Origin: Planobispora longispora
GTDB taxonomy: Bacteria; Actinomycetota; Actinomycetes; Streptosporangiales; Streptosporangiaceae
Reading direction: 5' to 3'
Assembly (NCBI RefSeq): GCF_016863135.1
Contig: NZ_BOOH01000037.1
Location: 117,801 to 181,800 of the forward strand
DNA length: 64,000 nt
The first letter of the stretch is position 1. Each line of letters begins with the position of its first letter. The notes under the pieces are model-generated. The model was not told where the DNA came from. It made no database searches and worked only from the letters and a program-made list of their open reading frames with translations. The position numbers were made by a program, and so were the translations under genes. Of this stretch, positions 55,430 through 64,000 are shown piece by piece.

Positions 55430-56962
55430 TCAGTGCTGGACGGGCTCACTGCTCAGCTTCTGGCCGCGAAGCAGGAACCACGCGGCGACAGCGGCGACAA
55501 GCAGCAAGGCGGCGCCGACGCCGGCGGCCAGAGCCACTCCGCCGACGAAGGACTCGCGTGCCGCGCGCAGCAGCGCGGCGGCCGCATCGGCGGGCATGCG
55601 CGCGGCGGCCACCACGGCTCCGGCCAGCGACTCGTGTGCCGCCTGCGGGGTTCCGGCCGGCCCGGTGAAGTCCTGATAGATGTTGGTGACGACCGACCCC
55701 AGCAGGGCGATGCCGAGAGCGGTACCCAGTTCGTAGGCCGTCTCCGAGACCGCCGAAGCGGCACCGGCCTGCTCCTTGGGGACGGCGGTGAGGATGATGT
55801 CCGAAGTAACCGTGAACGACAGTCCGGCGCCGAATCCGACGATCAGCAACGTGGCGCCCAGCAGGGGGTAGCCGGTGGACTGGCTGATCGTGGTGAGCGC
55901 GGCCAGGGCCAGGCCGATGACGGCCAGGCCGCTGGAGACGACCGCGCGCACCGAGAAGCGTCGCGCCGCGGCGCCGGCGACCAAGCCGGCCACGACCGCG
56001 CCGACGGCGGCCGGCAGCTCGGCGATGCCCGCTTCGATGGGACGCCGGTCCTGGACGAGCTGCAGGTACTGGGAGAGGAAGAACAGCAGCCCGGACAGCC
56101 CGAGGATGGTCAGCAGGTTCGCCAGGACGGCCCCGCTGAAGCCGCCGTTGCGAAACAGCCGGACGTCCACCAGCGGGATGGGAAGACGGTGCTGACGCCG
56201 GACGAACCCGTAGAGAGCGGCCCCACCGAGCAGGCCTGCCGCCAGGGTGGGCCAGGTGAGCCCGTCGGCGGCGGCCTCCTTGATCGCGTACACGACGCCG
56301 ACCATGCCGACCAGCGACAGCAGGACACTCGGCAGGTCCCACGGTCCCGGGGAGGGGTTGCGCGATTCCGGCAGCATCTTGATTCCGACGACGACCAGCA
56401 ACGCCATCACCGGCAGGTTGATCAGGAACACCGAGCCCCACCAGAAGTGCTCCAGCAGCAGACCGCCGACGATTGGGCCGACCGCCATACCCGCCGAGGC
56501 GGCGGCGCTCCAGATACCGATGGCGAGAGTGCGCTCCCGGGGGTCCTGGAAGAGGTTGCGGATCAGCGCGAGGGTGGAGGGCATCAGCGTGGCGCCGGCG
56601 ACACCGAGCAACGCCCGGGCAGCGATCATCATCTCGGGAGTCTGCGCGTAGGCGTTGAGTACCGAGACCAGCCCGAAGGCGGTGGCTCCGATCAGCAGCA
56701 GGCGCTTGCGGCCGATGCGGTCGCCCAGGCTGCCCATGGAGATGAGCAGGCCGGCGATCACGAACGAGTAGGCGTCGCCGATCCACAGCAGCTGAGTGCC
56801 GGACGGCTGCAGATCCTCACTGAGGTAGGGCGTGGCCAGCCCCAAGACAGTGGCATCCACCGCCACGAGCAGCACGGCAAGAACCAGGACGCCCAAGGCG
56901 AGCCAGCGGCCGGAGCGCCGCTGCGTGCTGTCCTGCTCCCCCGAACGCAGAACACTGGTCAT
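55430..56962 (-). CDS. MFS exporter, DHA2 (14-TM) family
   Basis: A 510-residue transporter. LALGVLVLAVLLVAVDATVLGLATPYLSEDL is helix 1 with the DHA2-type D-x-TVL motif, SLGDRIGRKRLLLIG the loop 2-3 motif, and about 14 hydrophobic segments follow, as in QacA/SmvA. It would export a toxic compound in exchange for protons. The ATG overlaps the stop of the TetR gene upstream by four bases, so the two form a self-regulated efflux operon. Confidence 0.9.
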   Translation of the reverse strand: MTSVLRSGEQDSTQRRSGRWLALGVLVLAVLLVAVDATVLGLATPYLSEDLQPSGTQLLWIGDAYSFVIAGLLISMGSLGDRIGRKRLLLIGATAFGLVSVLNAYAQTPEMMIAARALLGVAGATLMPSTLALIRNLFQDPRERTLAIGIWSAAASAGMAVGPIVGGLLLEHFWWGSVFLINLPVMALLVVVGIKMLPESRNPSPGPWDLPSVLLSLVGMVGVVYAIKEAAADGLTWPTLAAGLLGGAALYGFVRRQHRLPIPLVDVRLFRNGGFSGAVLANLLTILGLSGLLFFLSQYLQLVQDRRPIEAGIAELPAAVGAVVAGLVAGAAARRFSVRAVVSSGLAVIGLALAALTTISQSTGYPLLGATLLIVGFGAGLSFTVTSDIILTAVPKEQAGAASAVSETAYELGTALGIALLGSVVTNIYQDFTGPAGTPQAAHESLAGAVVAAARMPADAAAALLRAARESFVGGVALAAGVGAALLLVAAVAAWFLLRGQKLSSEPVQH

Positions 56963-57510
56963 GACTCATCCCTTCGCATCGCGCCGCCGAGCAGCAACTC
57001 GGCGATCATGTGAGTGAAGTCATTGCGGGCCACCCGGCCCTCGGTGACAGCCCAGCTGCCGGCGGCCAGCAGGCCGTAGAGAGCCTCGGTGAGCCACGTC
57101 GCGCTCAAGTCGATGCGGAACTCACCGGTTTCCTGGCCTCGGCGGAACAGGCTGGTGAGCCGCTCATCGATACGGAACCAGCCCGCATTCTGCTTTTCGC
57201 CCTCAAAGAGCTGGTTTTCGGAGTAGAGGAAGGTGAGCAGGCCCGTACAGGGCTGAATCTCGCGCACCAGACGGCGCACCGCGCCCGCGGCCGCCCCCTC
57301 CTCAAGGCGCGCCGCCTCCAAGGCCGCCTCACACTTGGCGATGCCCAGCTCCTCCAGGGCGCGTACAAGGGCATCGCGCCCGGTGAAGTGACGATTCAGC
57401 GTCGCCCTGCTGATCCCCGCGGCTCGGGCGACCTCTTCCATGGTCGCCGTCGCCTTCCGCGTCAAGAGATCAGCGGCAACATGCAGCACATGATCACGAT
57501 CAAAGCTCAT
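56959..57510 (-). CDS. TetR family repressor of the MFS exporter
   Basis: A 183-residue TetR protein. The HTH is TMEEVARAAGISRATLNRHFTGRDALVRAL. The ATG at 57510 (MSFDRDH) is preferred; an alternative at 57537 would lie inside the operator. It overlaps the MFS gene by four bases. The promoter carries two adjacent imperfect inverted repeats spaced two helical turns apart, typical of two bound dimers. Confidence 0.85.
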   Translation of the reverse strand: MSFDRDHVLHVAADLLTRKATATMEEVARAAGISRATLNRHFTGRDALVRALEELGIAKCEAALEAARLEEGAAAGAVRRLVREIQPCTGLLTFLYSENQLFEGEKQNAGWFRIDERLTSLFRRGQETGEFRIDLSATWLTEALYGLLAAGSWAVTEGRVARNDFTHMIAELLLGGAMRRDES

Positions 57511-57530
57511 GAGCCAATAATAACCCATAA

Positions 57531-57567
57531 GAGACATGTATGCCTCAAATGAGACATAAATGACTCA
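57531..57567. promoter_or_regulatory. Tandem operator of the TetR/MFS operon
   Basis: GAGACAT-GT-ATGCCTC (57531-57546) and TGAGACAT-AA-ATGACTCA (57550-57567) have centres 20 bases apart. Between them GCCTCAAATGAGAC (57542-57555) matches the site in front of the P450-like gene. Confidence 0.65.
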
Positions 57568-57879
57568 TTGGCGGGGAGCTATGGACCGCTACCTTCTCAG
57601 CGTCATGCCCAGGAGGGCAGACCAGGGCCAACCGTCGGCAAGCCCTGCTCTAAGGGGTCGCCGAGAATTAACTCGTCGTCTTGATCTCCGTGGTGCCTTT
57701 GGGGGGCGGACCAAGTAAGCCGGAAAGGGGCCAGCCGCAGGTCAACAGCCCCATCACTGCTTGAGGTGTGACCGTTTGCGCCGACTTGGTTACGGTTCGG
57801 CGAACATCAGGGCGCATTGTGATCATCTGTCGCTATGGTGTGCGGGTTCTGGAGGCGATCAAGCCGGAAGGGCTCGCCC
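57568..57879. other. 312-base region at the transposon left edge
   Basis: It runs from the TetR promoter to tnpA. The only feature is the candidate terminal repeat at 57654. No gene was recognised. Confidence 0.4.
57654..57691 (+). repeat. Candidate Tn3-family terminal inverted repeat
   Basis: GGGGTCGCCGAGAATTAACT and the following 18 bases have the GGGG start and A/T-rich middle expected of a 38-bp Tn3-type end, pointing toward tnpA. I found no matching inverted copy before the end of the window, so the right end is lost or lies further on. Confidence 0.45.
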
Positions 57880-60800
57880 GTGACGTCGATCGAGCGAACG
57901 GCCTACCCGCAGTTCAAGCGCCTGACCTCGGCGCGGGTGCTGCACGTGTTCTTCACCCCGACGGCCGATGAGATCGACTGGGCACAACAGCGAGCTACCG
58001 AGCCGCAGGCGCTGCTGGCCGTGGTCGCGGCGCTGAAGTGTTTTCAGAAGATGGCGCGTTTCCCCTCCTGGCAGGAGATTCCGCAGGTGGTCGTCGATCA
58101 CGTGCGGCGTTGTCTGGGCTTGGCCGACGAGGTGCAGCCGGACCTGGGCCCCGGGCGCACCGCCAAACGGCATCGCAGCCAGATCCGGGCCCGTCAGGGC
58201 GTGATCTATGACCAGTCCCGGGCCCGGGTGATCGCCGCTGAGGCCATGGGCAAGGCGGCGCTGGCGAAGAACAACCCGCCGGATCTGATCAACGTGGCGC
58301 TGGAGCGGCTCATCGAGGCCTCGCTGGAGCTGCCGGGCTTCACCACACTGGATGAGACGGCCACCCGGATCCGGGCGCGGGTCAACGCCGAGATCTTCTC
58401 CCGTATCTGCGAGCGGATGGGGACTGACGGCCGCGAGCGCCTGCGCGCCTTGCTGAGCACGACGGGGCCGGACGGGCGGACGCTGTTCAACCGGTTGAAG
58501 AAGCTGGCGCAGCGGGCGAGCTGGTCGCGCTTTCGCAAGCAGGCCGCCTATCTGGAGGAGATCGACGCCCTGGGCGACACCGGAGCGTGGCTGGAGGGCA
58601 TCGCGCCGTCGAAGATCGCTGATTTCGCCGGGGAGGCCGATGCCCAGGACGCCGACACCCTGTCGCGCTATGACCCGGTCAAGACTCTGGCGCTGCTGGC
58701 GTGCTTGGCGCACACCGCCCGGATGCGGGCCCGGGATGACCTGGTGGAGATGCTGTGCAAGCGGGTGGCGGGCAACCTGCGCAAAGCCCGGGCGGCGCTG
58801 GAGGACATCCGCGAGCGCCAGCGCACGGTCGGTGAGAAGCTGATCGGCACCTACCGCACCGTGCTGGAGCATCTGGACCCCGACGGAGGCGAGGTCGCCC
58901 TTGGGGTGGAGCGGGCGGTGGCCGCGGTGCAGCAGGCCGGCGGGTTCTCCGCGCAGCTGGCCGATATCGAATCCGTGGCGGCCTTCCATGGCGACAACTA
59001 CGAGGTGCTGGCGCATCGGTTCTTCGCCAAGGATCGATCGGTGATGTTCGACCTGGTGGCGAAGCTGGAGCTCAAGGCCACCTCCGCCGATGACTCGGTG
59101 CTGGTGGCGCTGGGGCACGTCCGGGCTCATGAGGGCCTGCGGCGGGACTTCATCCCGCTGCCGCCGCCGATCGACGGCGCCGGTGATCCGGAGTCGGGGA
59201 TCATGTTCGGGTCCGGGAACTGGCGGCGCGCCATCACCGACCGGCGCCGTCCGGGGATGGTGGCGCGCCGGCAGTTCGAGGCGATGGTGTTTGCCTACCT
59301 GGCCGAGGAGTTGCGTACCGGCGACATCGCGGTGGTCGGCGCGGGCGAGTACGCCGACTGGAGCGCCAACCTGCTGCCCTGGTCAGAGTGTGAGCCGTTG
59401 CGGGAGAGCTTCTGCGCGCAGGTGGGGCGGCCGGGTTCGTCGCCCACCTGCGCGTCTCGCATCTGGCCGCGGCCGCGCGCCTGGATACCGGCTATGAGGG
59501 CAACACCGATCTGGTCATCGCCGAGGACGGCGCCCCGACTCTCAAGCGCCGCCGCGGCAAACAGCCCGTGGAGGCCGCCGGGAAGCTGGCGGAGGCGATC
59601 GAGCGGCGCATGCCTGAGCGGTCCCTGCTGGAGATCGTGGCGCGCACCGCGCACTGGCTGGGCTGGCACCGCCATTTCGGGCCCGCCTCGGGCTCGGATC
59701 CGAAGATCAAAGAGGCGTTGCAGCGGTATGTGCTGGCCGTCTTCACCGGCGGCATCAACCTGGGGCCGTATGAGGCGGCCAAGCACATCGAGGGCGTCTC
59801 GGCCCGGGAGCTTTCGATGGTGCGCAACCGGCACATCGACCTCGCCAAGCTGAACGCCGCCATCGCCTCGGTGGTCAACGCTTTTGCCGAACTCGACGTG
59901 GTCAAGGCTTGGGGGGACGGCACCGCGGCGGCCGCCGACGGCACGCACGTGGAGACCTACATCGACAACCTGCTGGCCGAGACCTCGATCCGCTACGGCG
60001 GCGTGGGCGGCATCGCCTACCACTACGTTGCCGACACCTATGTGGCGCTCTTCTCCCGGTTCATCCCGTGCGGGGTGTGGGAGGCGGTGCACCTGATCGA
60101 GGGCCTGCTGGCCAACGATTCGGACATCCAGCCGACCACCGTGCACGCCGACACCCAGGGCCAGTCGTTTCCGGTCTTCGCGCTGGCGACCCTTCGGCTT
60201 CGATCTGATGCCGCGCATCCGCAACTTCAAGGACCTGATCTTCTTCCGGGCCGACTCCCGGCTGGCCTACCCGCACATCGACGCGCTGTTCGGCGACCGC
60301 GGCCGCAACGTGATCGACTGGGAGCTGATCGAACGCCACTGGCGGGACCTGATGCAGGTGGCCATCTCCATCAGCGAAAACCGGCTGAGCTCGGCCACCC
60401 TCATGCGGCGGCTGCGCTCCAACTCCCGCAAGAACCGCATCTACAAGGCGTTTCGCGAGGTCGGCCGCAGCGTGCGCACCGTCGCCTTGCTGCGCTATCT
60501 GGCCGATCCCGCCTTGCGGGCCCGGGTGAGTGCGGCGACCAACAAGGTCGAGTCCTACAACGCGTTCTCCCAGTGGCTCTCCTTCGGCAACAACGGGGTG
60601 ATTGCGCACAACGACCCCGACGAGCAGGAGAAGCTGATCAAGCTCAACACCCTGCTGGCGAACCTGGTGATCTTCCATAACGCGCTGGACCTGATGGAGG
60701 TGGTGCGCGATCTGGTCGCCCAGGGCTGGCCCATCACTGCTGAGGAGCTCGGGGCGATCTCGCCCTACCTGCGCGCCCACATCAGCCGGTTCGGCGCCTA

Positions 60801-60888
60801 TGCCACCGGTGAGCTCGATCAGGAGCCTGCGGCGTTCAACCCCGAACTCAAAGAGATCGATTTTTCTGCGGTCGCTCTGGCCGCCTGA
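57880..60888 (+). pseudogene. tnpA: Tn3-family transposase TnpA, two frameshifts
   Basis: About 1000 residues of a Tn3 TnpA are present, but in three pieces. The GTG start at 57880 leads to about 59430. Then the frame changes near GGGGCGGCCGGG, continues to about 60185, and returns to the first frame at GACCCTTCGG through to 60888. Catalytic blocks are intact: WGDGTAAAADGTHVETY, HADTQGQSF and NKVESYNAFSQW (DDE). The two shifts cancel, so they could be decay or base-calling errors in G/C runs. A perfect hairpin follows the stop. Confidence 0.85.
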
Positions 60889-60889
60889 T

Positions 60890-60915
60890 GTCCTCGGCCG
60901 GGCCCGGCCGAGGAC
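60890..60915. terminator. 26-bp perfect palindrome after tnpA
   Basis: GTCCTCGGCCGGG and its exact reverse complement abut directly, right after the TGA at 60886-60888. Its position suggests a terminator for tnpA; there is no T-run. Confidence 0.6.
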
Positions 60916-61283
60916 ATTCACCGTCGTGCAGGGGATCGACCCGCGCGCGACCGGCGTCGCCTCCTTGGTCGCCACCGACCAGCAGATCGGTGCGGCACTC
61001 GGCCGGGCCGATCTACGCATCGTCGGCGCCCCTACCGCGAAGGTCACTGCCGCCGAGGTACGGCTATCGGGCGCGGCCACGGCGCGCTGCAGTGCGCCGT
61101 GGCCGACGGCGGCGAGGGCCTCCTCGACCCTGTCGGTCGTCCCAGCCTCCTGATCGGCCGCTCGAGGTGCCGGGCGCCCCGCGGCGACCGAAACCGTGGG
61201 CGGTGGTACGCCCTGGGGCTGCATCCCTTGAGCGCGGGCTCCGTCTACCTCGCTGAGAAGCGAAACTTACACAGGAGGTAGTC
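60916..61283. other. 368-base gap between tnpA and arsI
   Basis: Open frames exist on both strands but none is recognisable. No copy of the ArsR operator seen at 62909 is present, although arsI probably has its own promoter here. Confidence 0.4.
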
Positions 61284-61763
61284 ATGTCCCGACTTCAACT
61301 GGCCCTGCGGGTGCCCGACCTGGCCCAGGCCGTGCAGTTCTACAGCACGCTGCTGCAGGCCAGCCCGGCCAAGCTGCACGCCAACTACGCCAACTTCGCC
61401 ATCACCCAGCCGCCGCTGAAGCTGGTGCTGCTGCAGGGCGATCCGGGCGAGGCCACCGCCCTGGATCACCTGGGCGTGGAGGTGGAGAGCAGCCAGGAGG
61501 TGATCGAGGCGGCCGAGCGGCTCACGGCGGCGGGCCTGGCGGTGACCCATGAGGAGGCCACCTCGTGCTGTTACGCCGTGCAGGACAAGATCTGGACCGA
61601 AGGGCCCGGAAGCGAGCCCTGGGAGGTCTACGTGGTCAAGCAGGCGGCCGACAGCCTCACCCACGACAACGGGATCTGCTGCGCCACCACCGCCGGCGGG
61701 GTCACCGACAAGACCACGCTGGCCGCGGTCGGGGCGGCCGATGCTTGCACCAGCTGCGGCTAG
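61284..61763 (+). CDS. arsI: ArsI/CadI family C-As lyase (dioxygenase)
   Basis: A 159-residue VOC enzyme. SRLQLALRVPDL starts the family pattern; likely Fe(II) ligands are Q5, H62 and E114, and the vicinal cysteines C95-C96 (TSCCYAVQDKIW) bind trivalent arsenic. ArsI cleaves the carbon-arsenic bond of methylarsenite or aromatic trivalent arsenicals. A C-terminal tail adds four more cysteines (ICC and CTSC). AGGAGG precedes the ATG. ArsO and ArsR lie next to it. Confidence 0.88.
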   Translation: MSRLQLALRVPDLAQAVQFYSTLLQASPAKLHANYANFAITQPPLKLVLLQGDPGEATALDHLGVEVESSQEVIEAAERLTAAGLAVTHEEATSCCYAVQDKIWTEGPGSEPWEVYVVKQAADSLTHDNGICCATTAGGVTDKTTLAAVGAADACTSCG

Positions 61764-61803
61764 TCGGCACCAGGCGGGCAATGGCCGGGGGCGGCCACGG
61801 AGC

Positions 61804-62901
61804 TCAGGCCCGGGCCGGCAGGCCGGCGCCGCGGCGGGCTGCCCGATGGCGGTGCAGGTGCCGGGCCAGGTGCCGAACCAGATGCGCGGCGTCGCGGCCG
61901 ACGCCGCGCAGCGTGTTGGAGGCCGGGCTGCGCTGCCACTCCAGGCCCAAAAAGCCGAGCCCGGGGTGGGTGAGGGAGAGCCCGCCGCGCTGGCGGGGCC
62001 GCCCGCCCTCGTCCAGGGCGCCCAGGGCGTGCAGGTAGGGCAGGTGGGGCCGGTAGCCGGTGGCGAAGATGACCGCATCGACCCGCTCACGGGCCCCGTC
62101 GGCCCAGATGACCTGCTCGCCGGCAAAACCGGTGAACATCGCCTTGCGGTCGATACGGCCTTGCGTCAGGGCACGCCGGTAGCGGCCGTCGTCGAGCACC
62201 GGCCCTCGGGGCGGGCAGCCGGCGCGGCGGGCGGGCAGGTGGTCAAAACCGGTGACGGCGAACCAGAAATGCAGATCGCGGCCCAGCGGGCGCTGGGGGA
62301 TGAAGCGGATCGGTGTCCGGGTGGCCAGGGTGACGGTGGCGAGATCGGCCAGGTCGTGGGCGATCTGGATGGCGGAGTTGCCCGCGCCGACCACCACGAC
62401 GCGCTGGCCCGCGTGCAACGAGGGCTCCCGGTAGGCGGCCGCGTGCAGGATCTGCCCGGTGAAATCCTCCTGGCCGGGCAAGACGGGCAGGTACGGGTTG
62501 CCGAAGGAGCCGCTGGCCGCGATCACGCCCGGTGCCGACAGCACCGTGCCGTCGGCCAGCTCGACGGCGAAGGCGCCGGCGCCGGCCCGCACCGCGGTGA
62601 CGGCGGCGCCGGTGCGGATCTCGGCGTCCAGGCCGGCGGCGTAACGCTGCAGGTAGGCGACGACCTCATCGCGGTGCGGATAGCGGTCCGGATCACCGTC
62701 GAAGCGCGCGCCGGGCAGGGCGCTGTAGCGGGCCGGGGAGAACAGGGTCAGGCTGTCGTAGTAGGCGGGCCAGGACCCCGCGGCAAGCTCGCCAGCCTCC
62801 AGCACCAGCGGGCGCAGCCCGGTCCGGAGCAGGGCGCGGGCGGCGGCCAGACCGGACTGACCGGCGCCGATGACGACGACATCGAAAGCGGAAGCACTCA
62901 T
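61804..62901 (-). CDS. arsO: ArsO-type flavin-containing monooxygenase
   Basis: A 365-residue flavoprotein. VVVIGAGQSGLAAARALL is the FAD site, LTLFSPARYSALPG a family block, VVVVGAGNSAIQIAHDL the NADPH site and VIFATGYRPHLPYL the C-terminal FAD-side motif. ArsO-type enzymes occur in actinobacterial ars clusters and are thought to act on arsenicals; the precise reaction is not settled. It is divergent from arsR with an operator between them. Confidence 0.78.
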   Translation of the reverse strand: MSASAFDVVVIGAGQSGLAAARALLRTGLRPLVLEAGELAAGSWPAYYDSLTLFSPARYSALPGARFDGDPDRYPHRDEVVAYLQRYAAGLDAEIRTGAAVTAVRAGAGAFAVELADGTVLSAPGVIAASGSFGNPYLPVLPGQEDFTGQILHAAAYREPSLHAGQRVVVVGAGNSAIQIAHDLADLATVTLATRTPIRFIPQRPLGRDLHFWFAVTGFDHLPARRAGCPPRGPVLDDGRYRRALTQGRIDRKAMFTGFAGEQVIWADGARERVDAVIFATGYRPHLPYLHALGALDEGGRPRQRGGLSLTHPGLGFLGLEWQRSPASNTLRGVGRDAAHLVRHLARHLHRHRAARRGAGLPARA

Positions 62902-62908
62902 GCCGCCG

Positions 62909-62944
62909 CATCATATCGTCAAATCTGAAAATGACAATATGATG
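62909..62944. promoter_or_regulatory. ArsR-type operator
   Basis: CATCATATCGTCA and TGACAATATGATG form an inverted repeat with 12 of 13 pairs matched and a 10-base spacer. It is A/T-rich in a G/C-rich region and sits between arsO (start 62901) and arsR (start 62960). Both promoters would be covered by the repressor. Confidence 0.8.
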
Positions 62945-62959
62945 CGGTAGGGTGAGGCC

Positions 62960-63304
62960 ATGACCGCGAATGAGGCACACGAGGCGATCGCGTTGAGCCA
63001 GGCGGCGCGCGGATTGCTCAAGGCGCTGACCAGTGAGACCCGCCAGCAGATCCTCATGTTGTTCACCGGCGGGGCCGAGCTGACCGTCGGACAGGTCGCC
63101 GAGCGCCTGACTCTGGCGCAGTCGGCGGCCTCCACCCAGCTGGCCATCTTGCGCGAGGGCGGGGTGCTGGTCTCACGCCGGGAGTGGAAGACCGTCTACT
63201 ACCGGGTCGACGCGGCCCAGATCGACCAGGCCTTGAGTGACCTGCAGGCGTGCCTGCATGCCTGCTGCCCGCCGACCGGCTGCGCGCCGGATGCCTGCGG
63301 GTGA
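62960..63304 (+). CDS. arsR: ArsR family metalloregulator
   Basis: A 114-residue winged-helix repressor. ALTSETRQQILMLFTGGAELTVGQVAERLTLAQSAASTQLAILREGGVL holds the HTH; the C-terminus has a cluster of cysteines (ACLHACCPPTGCAPDAC) that could bind As(III). Arsenic binding releases the DNA. It is divergent from arsO, with a clear operator, and probably controls arsO, itself and perhaps arsI. Confidence 0.85.
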   Translation: MTANEAHEAIALSQAARGLLKALTSETRQQILMLFTGGAELTVGQVAERLTLAQSAASTQLAILREGGVLVSRREWKTVYYRVDAAQIDQALSDLQACLHACCPPTGCAPDACG

Positions 63305-63351
63305 GGCCGAGCCGGCTCGCCGCCCCGAGGCCGGCAGGTTGGTCCGGCAGG

Positions 63352-63933
63352 TCAGCCGCCGCAGGGGCGCGGCTCTTCGGGGCGCAGCACCTCACATACG
63401 CCCCCTCGGGCGTCGACGGCGATCTGGCAGCAGGCCCGCAGCAGCGCGCGCAGCCGGGCCCGGGCCCGCTGAGTGCGCGATTTCATCCCCGGCACCGACA
63501 GTCCGAGCCGTCGCGCGGCCTCGGTCTGGCTCACGCCGTCGCAGTCGACCAGGGTGATGGCCTGGCGGTCGCGCTCCGACAGCCGGGCCAGCATCGGTGC
63601 CAGGCAGCCGGTCAGTGCGCTCAGCGCGCCGGGGTCGGCCGCCTCGGCGGTCAGGCTGCGGTCGAAGGCCGCCCGGGCTCGCGCTCGCCCGGCCGCCGCG
63701 GCCGCGCGGTGGTGGTCGATGACCGCGTTGCGGGTGATCTGGTAGACCCACGCCTCCAGCCGCCCGGCCTCACGCAGACCGGAGGCGGTGCGGCTGATGC
63801 GCGCCAGCACCTCCTGGACGATGTCCTCGGCCTCGTCGGGCGACTCGAGGCGGGCGGCGACGAAGGCGACCAGCCGGGTGCGCATCTGCATGATCGCCGC
63901 GAGGTCGGAGGTCGGGCGGGTGGGCGTCGTCAT
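63352..63933 (-). CDS. sigZ: ECF sigma factor, SigZ-like
   Basis: A 193-residue sigma-70 family protein. Region 2 is RLVAFVAARLESPDEAEDIVQEVLARI, then EAWVYQITRNAVIDHHRA; region 4 is LSERDRQAITLVDCDGVSQTEAARRLGLSVPGMKSRTQRARARL. The Cys-bearing tail ACCQIAVDARGGVCEVLRP is the SigZ-type ending, which may sense thiol or metal stress. It ends convergent with arsR, 48 bases away. A role in arsenic response is plausible but not shown. Confidence 0.82.
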   Translation of the reverse strand: MTTPTRPTSDLAAIMQMRTRLVAFVAARLESPDEAEDIVQEVLARISRTASGLREAGRLEAWVYQITRNAVIDHHRAAAAAGRARARAAFDRSLTAEAADPGALSALTGCLAPMLARLSERDRQAITLVDCDGVSQTEAARRLGLSVPGMKSRTQRARARLRALLRACCQIAVDARGGVCEVLRPEEPRPCGG

Positions 63934-63957
63934 GGTCGTGGTCCTATCGGAAAAAGC

Positions 63958-63986
63958 GCCCGGGGCCGGTTGGCCCGGCCCCGGGC
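63958..63986. terminator. 12-bp stem G/C hairpin at right edge
   Basis: GCCCGGGGCCGG, a 5-base loop and the exact reverse complement lie upstream of sigZ. It probably terminates a gene beyond the window. It runs into a string of 12 G at the very end that looks like an assembly edge. Confidence 0.45.
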
Positions 63987-64000
63987 CCGGGGGGGGGGGG

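Noticed and set aside
55295..57013. A 572-codon plus-strand frame opposite the DHA2 exporter
   Set aside because: It is rich in Gln/Gly/Arg with no recognisable motif, while the minus strand gives a textbook membrane transporter overlapping its regulator.
63989..64000. Run of 12 G at the right end
   Set aside because: It sits exactly at the window edge and looks like a contig or base-calling artefact, not a biological signal.

Overview
The window is high-GC DNA with GTG/ATG starts, AGGAG-type ribosome binding sites and gene families typical of a filamentous actinomycete. Streptosporangiales-like is a reasonable guess, but no rRNA or tRNA gene is present to prove it. Most of it reads as an accessory, rearranged region: about 40 intact genes, separated by long gaps that hold fragments of insertion sequences and of other genes.

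Layout. 1-10.4 kb holds ordinary small enzymes and regulators: YdeI-like, VOC, WYL regulator, haloalkane dehalogenase/MarR pair, amine oxidase, two related zinc-finger coiled-coil proteins, DinB and MmcQ. 10.9-40.6 kb is a catabolic island: imine-reductase-like enzyme, thioesterase, two luciferase-type monooxygenases, a flavin reductase, a Baeyer-Villiger-type monooxygenase with an esterase/lactonase-like hydrolase, two MFS transporters, the GMC oxidoreductase MftG, a class III aminotransferase, acyl-CoA synthetase, aldehyde dehydrogenase, an NDMA-type (mycofactocin-dependent) alcohol dehydrogenase, two aromatic-hydroxylase-type FAD monooxygenases, a TetR regulator and a second amine oxidase. 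40.7-47.4 kb is a mycofactocin biosynthesis operon, mftA-mftBC-mftD-mftE-mftF. 47.4-57.5 kb holds AraC and TetR regulators, a broken diguanylate cyclase, a mycofactocin-coupled SDR, a P450 homologue without its heme cysteine, and a TetR/MFS efflux pair. 57.6-63.9 kb is a decayed Tn3-family transposase followed by arsI, arsO, arsR and a SigZ-like sigma factor.

The most interesting region is the mycofactocin locus. MftB (leader-binding RRE protein) and MftC (radical SAM maturase) are one 507-residue polypeptide. About 300 bp of DNA covering the mftA upstream region, its ribosome site and its leader codons is duplicated 1.4 kb upstream and fused in frame to a short-chain dehydrogenase. That enzyme therefore begins with a near-complete copy of the MftA leader. 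The partner enzymes expected for mycofactocin (NDMA-type alcohol dehydrogenase, a TIGR03971-like SDR, MftG) are scattered over 31 kb of the same island. Together this suggests mycofactocin-dependent oxidation of alcohols formed during breakdown of a cyclic, perhaps terpenoid or steroid-like, substrate; the substrate itself is inference.

Several operators can be read directly: a pair of near-identical 26-bp palindromes in front of two genes flanking a TetR gene, a 14-bp palindrome shared by the P450-like gene and the TetR/MFS pair, and single palindromes upstream of the WYL, MarR, TetR and ArsR regulators.
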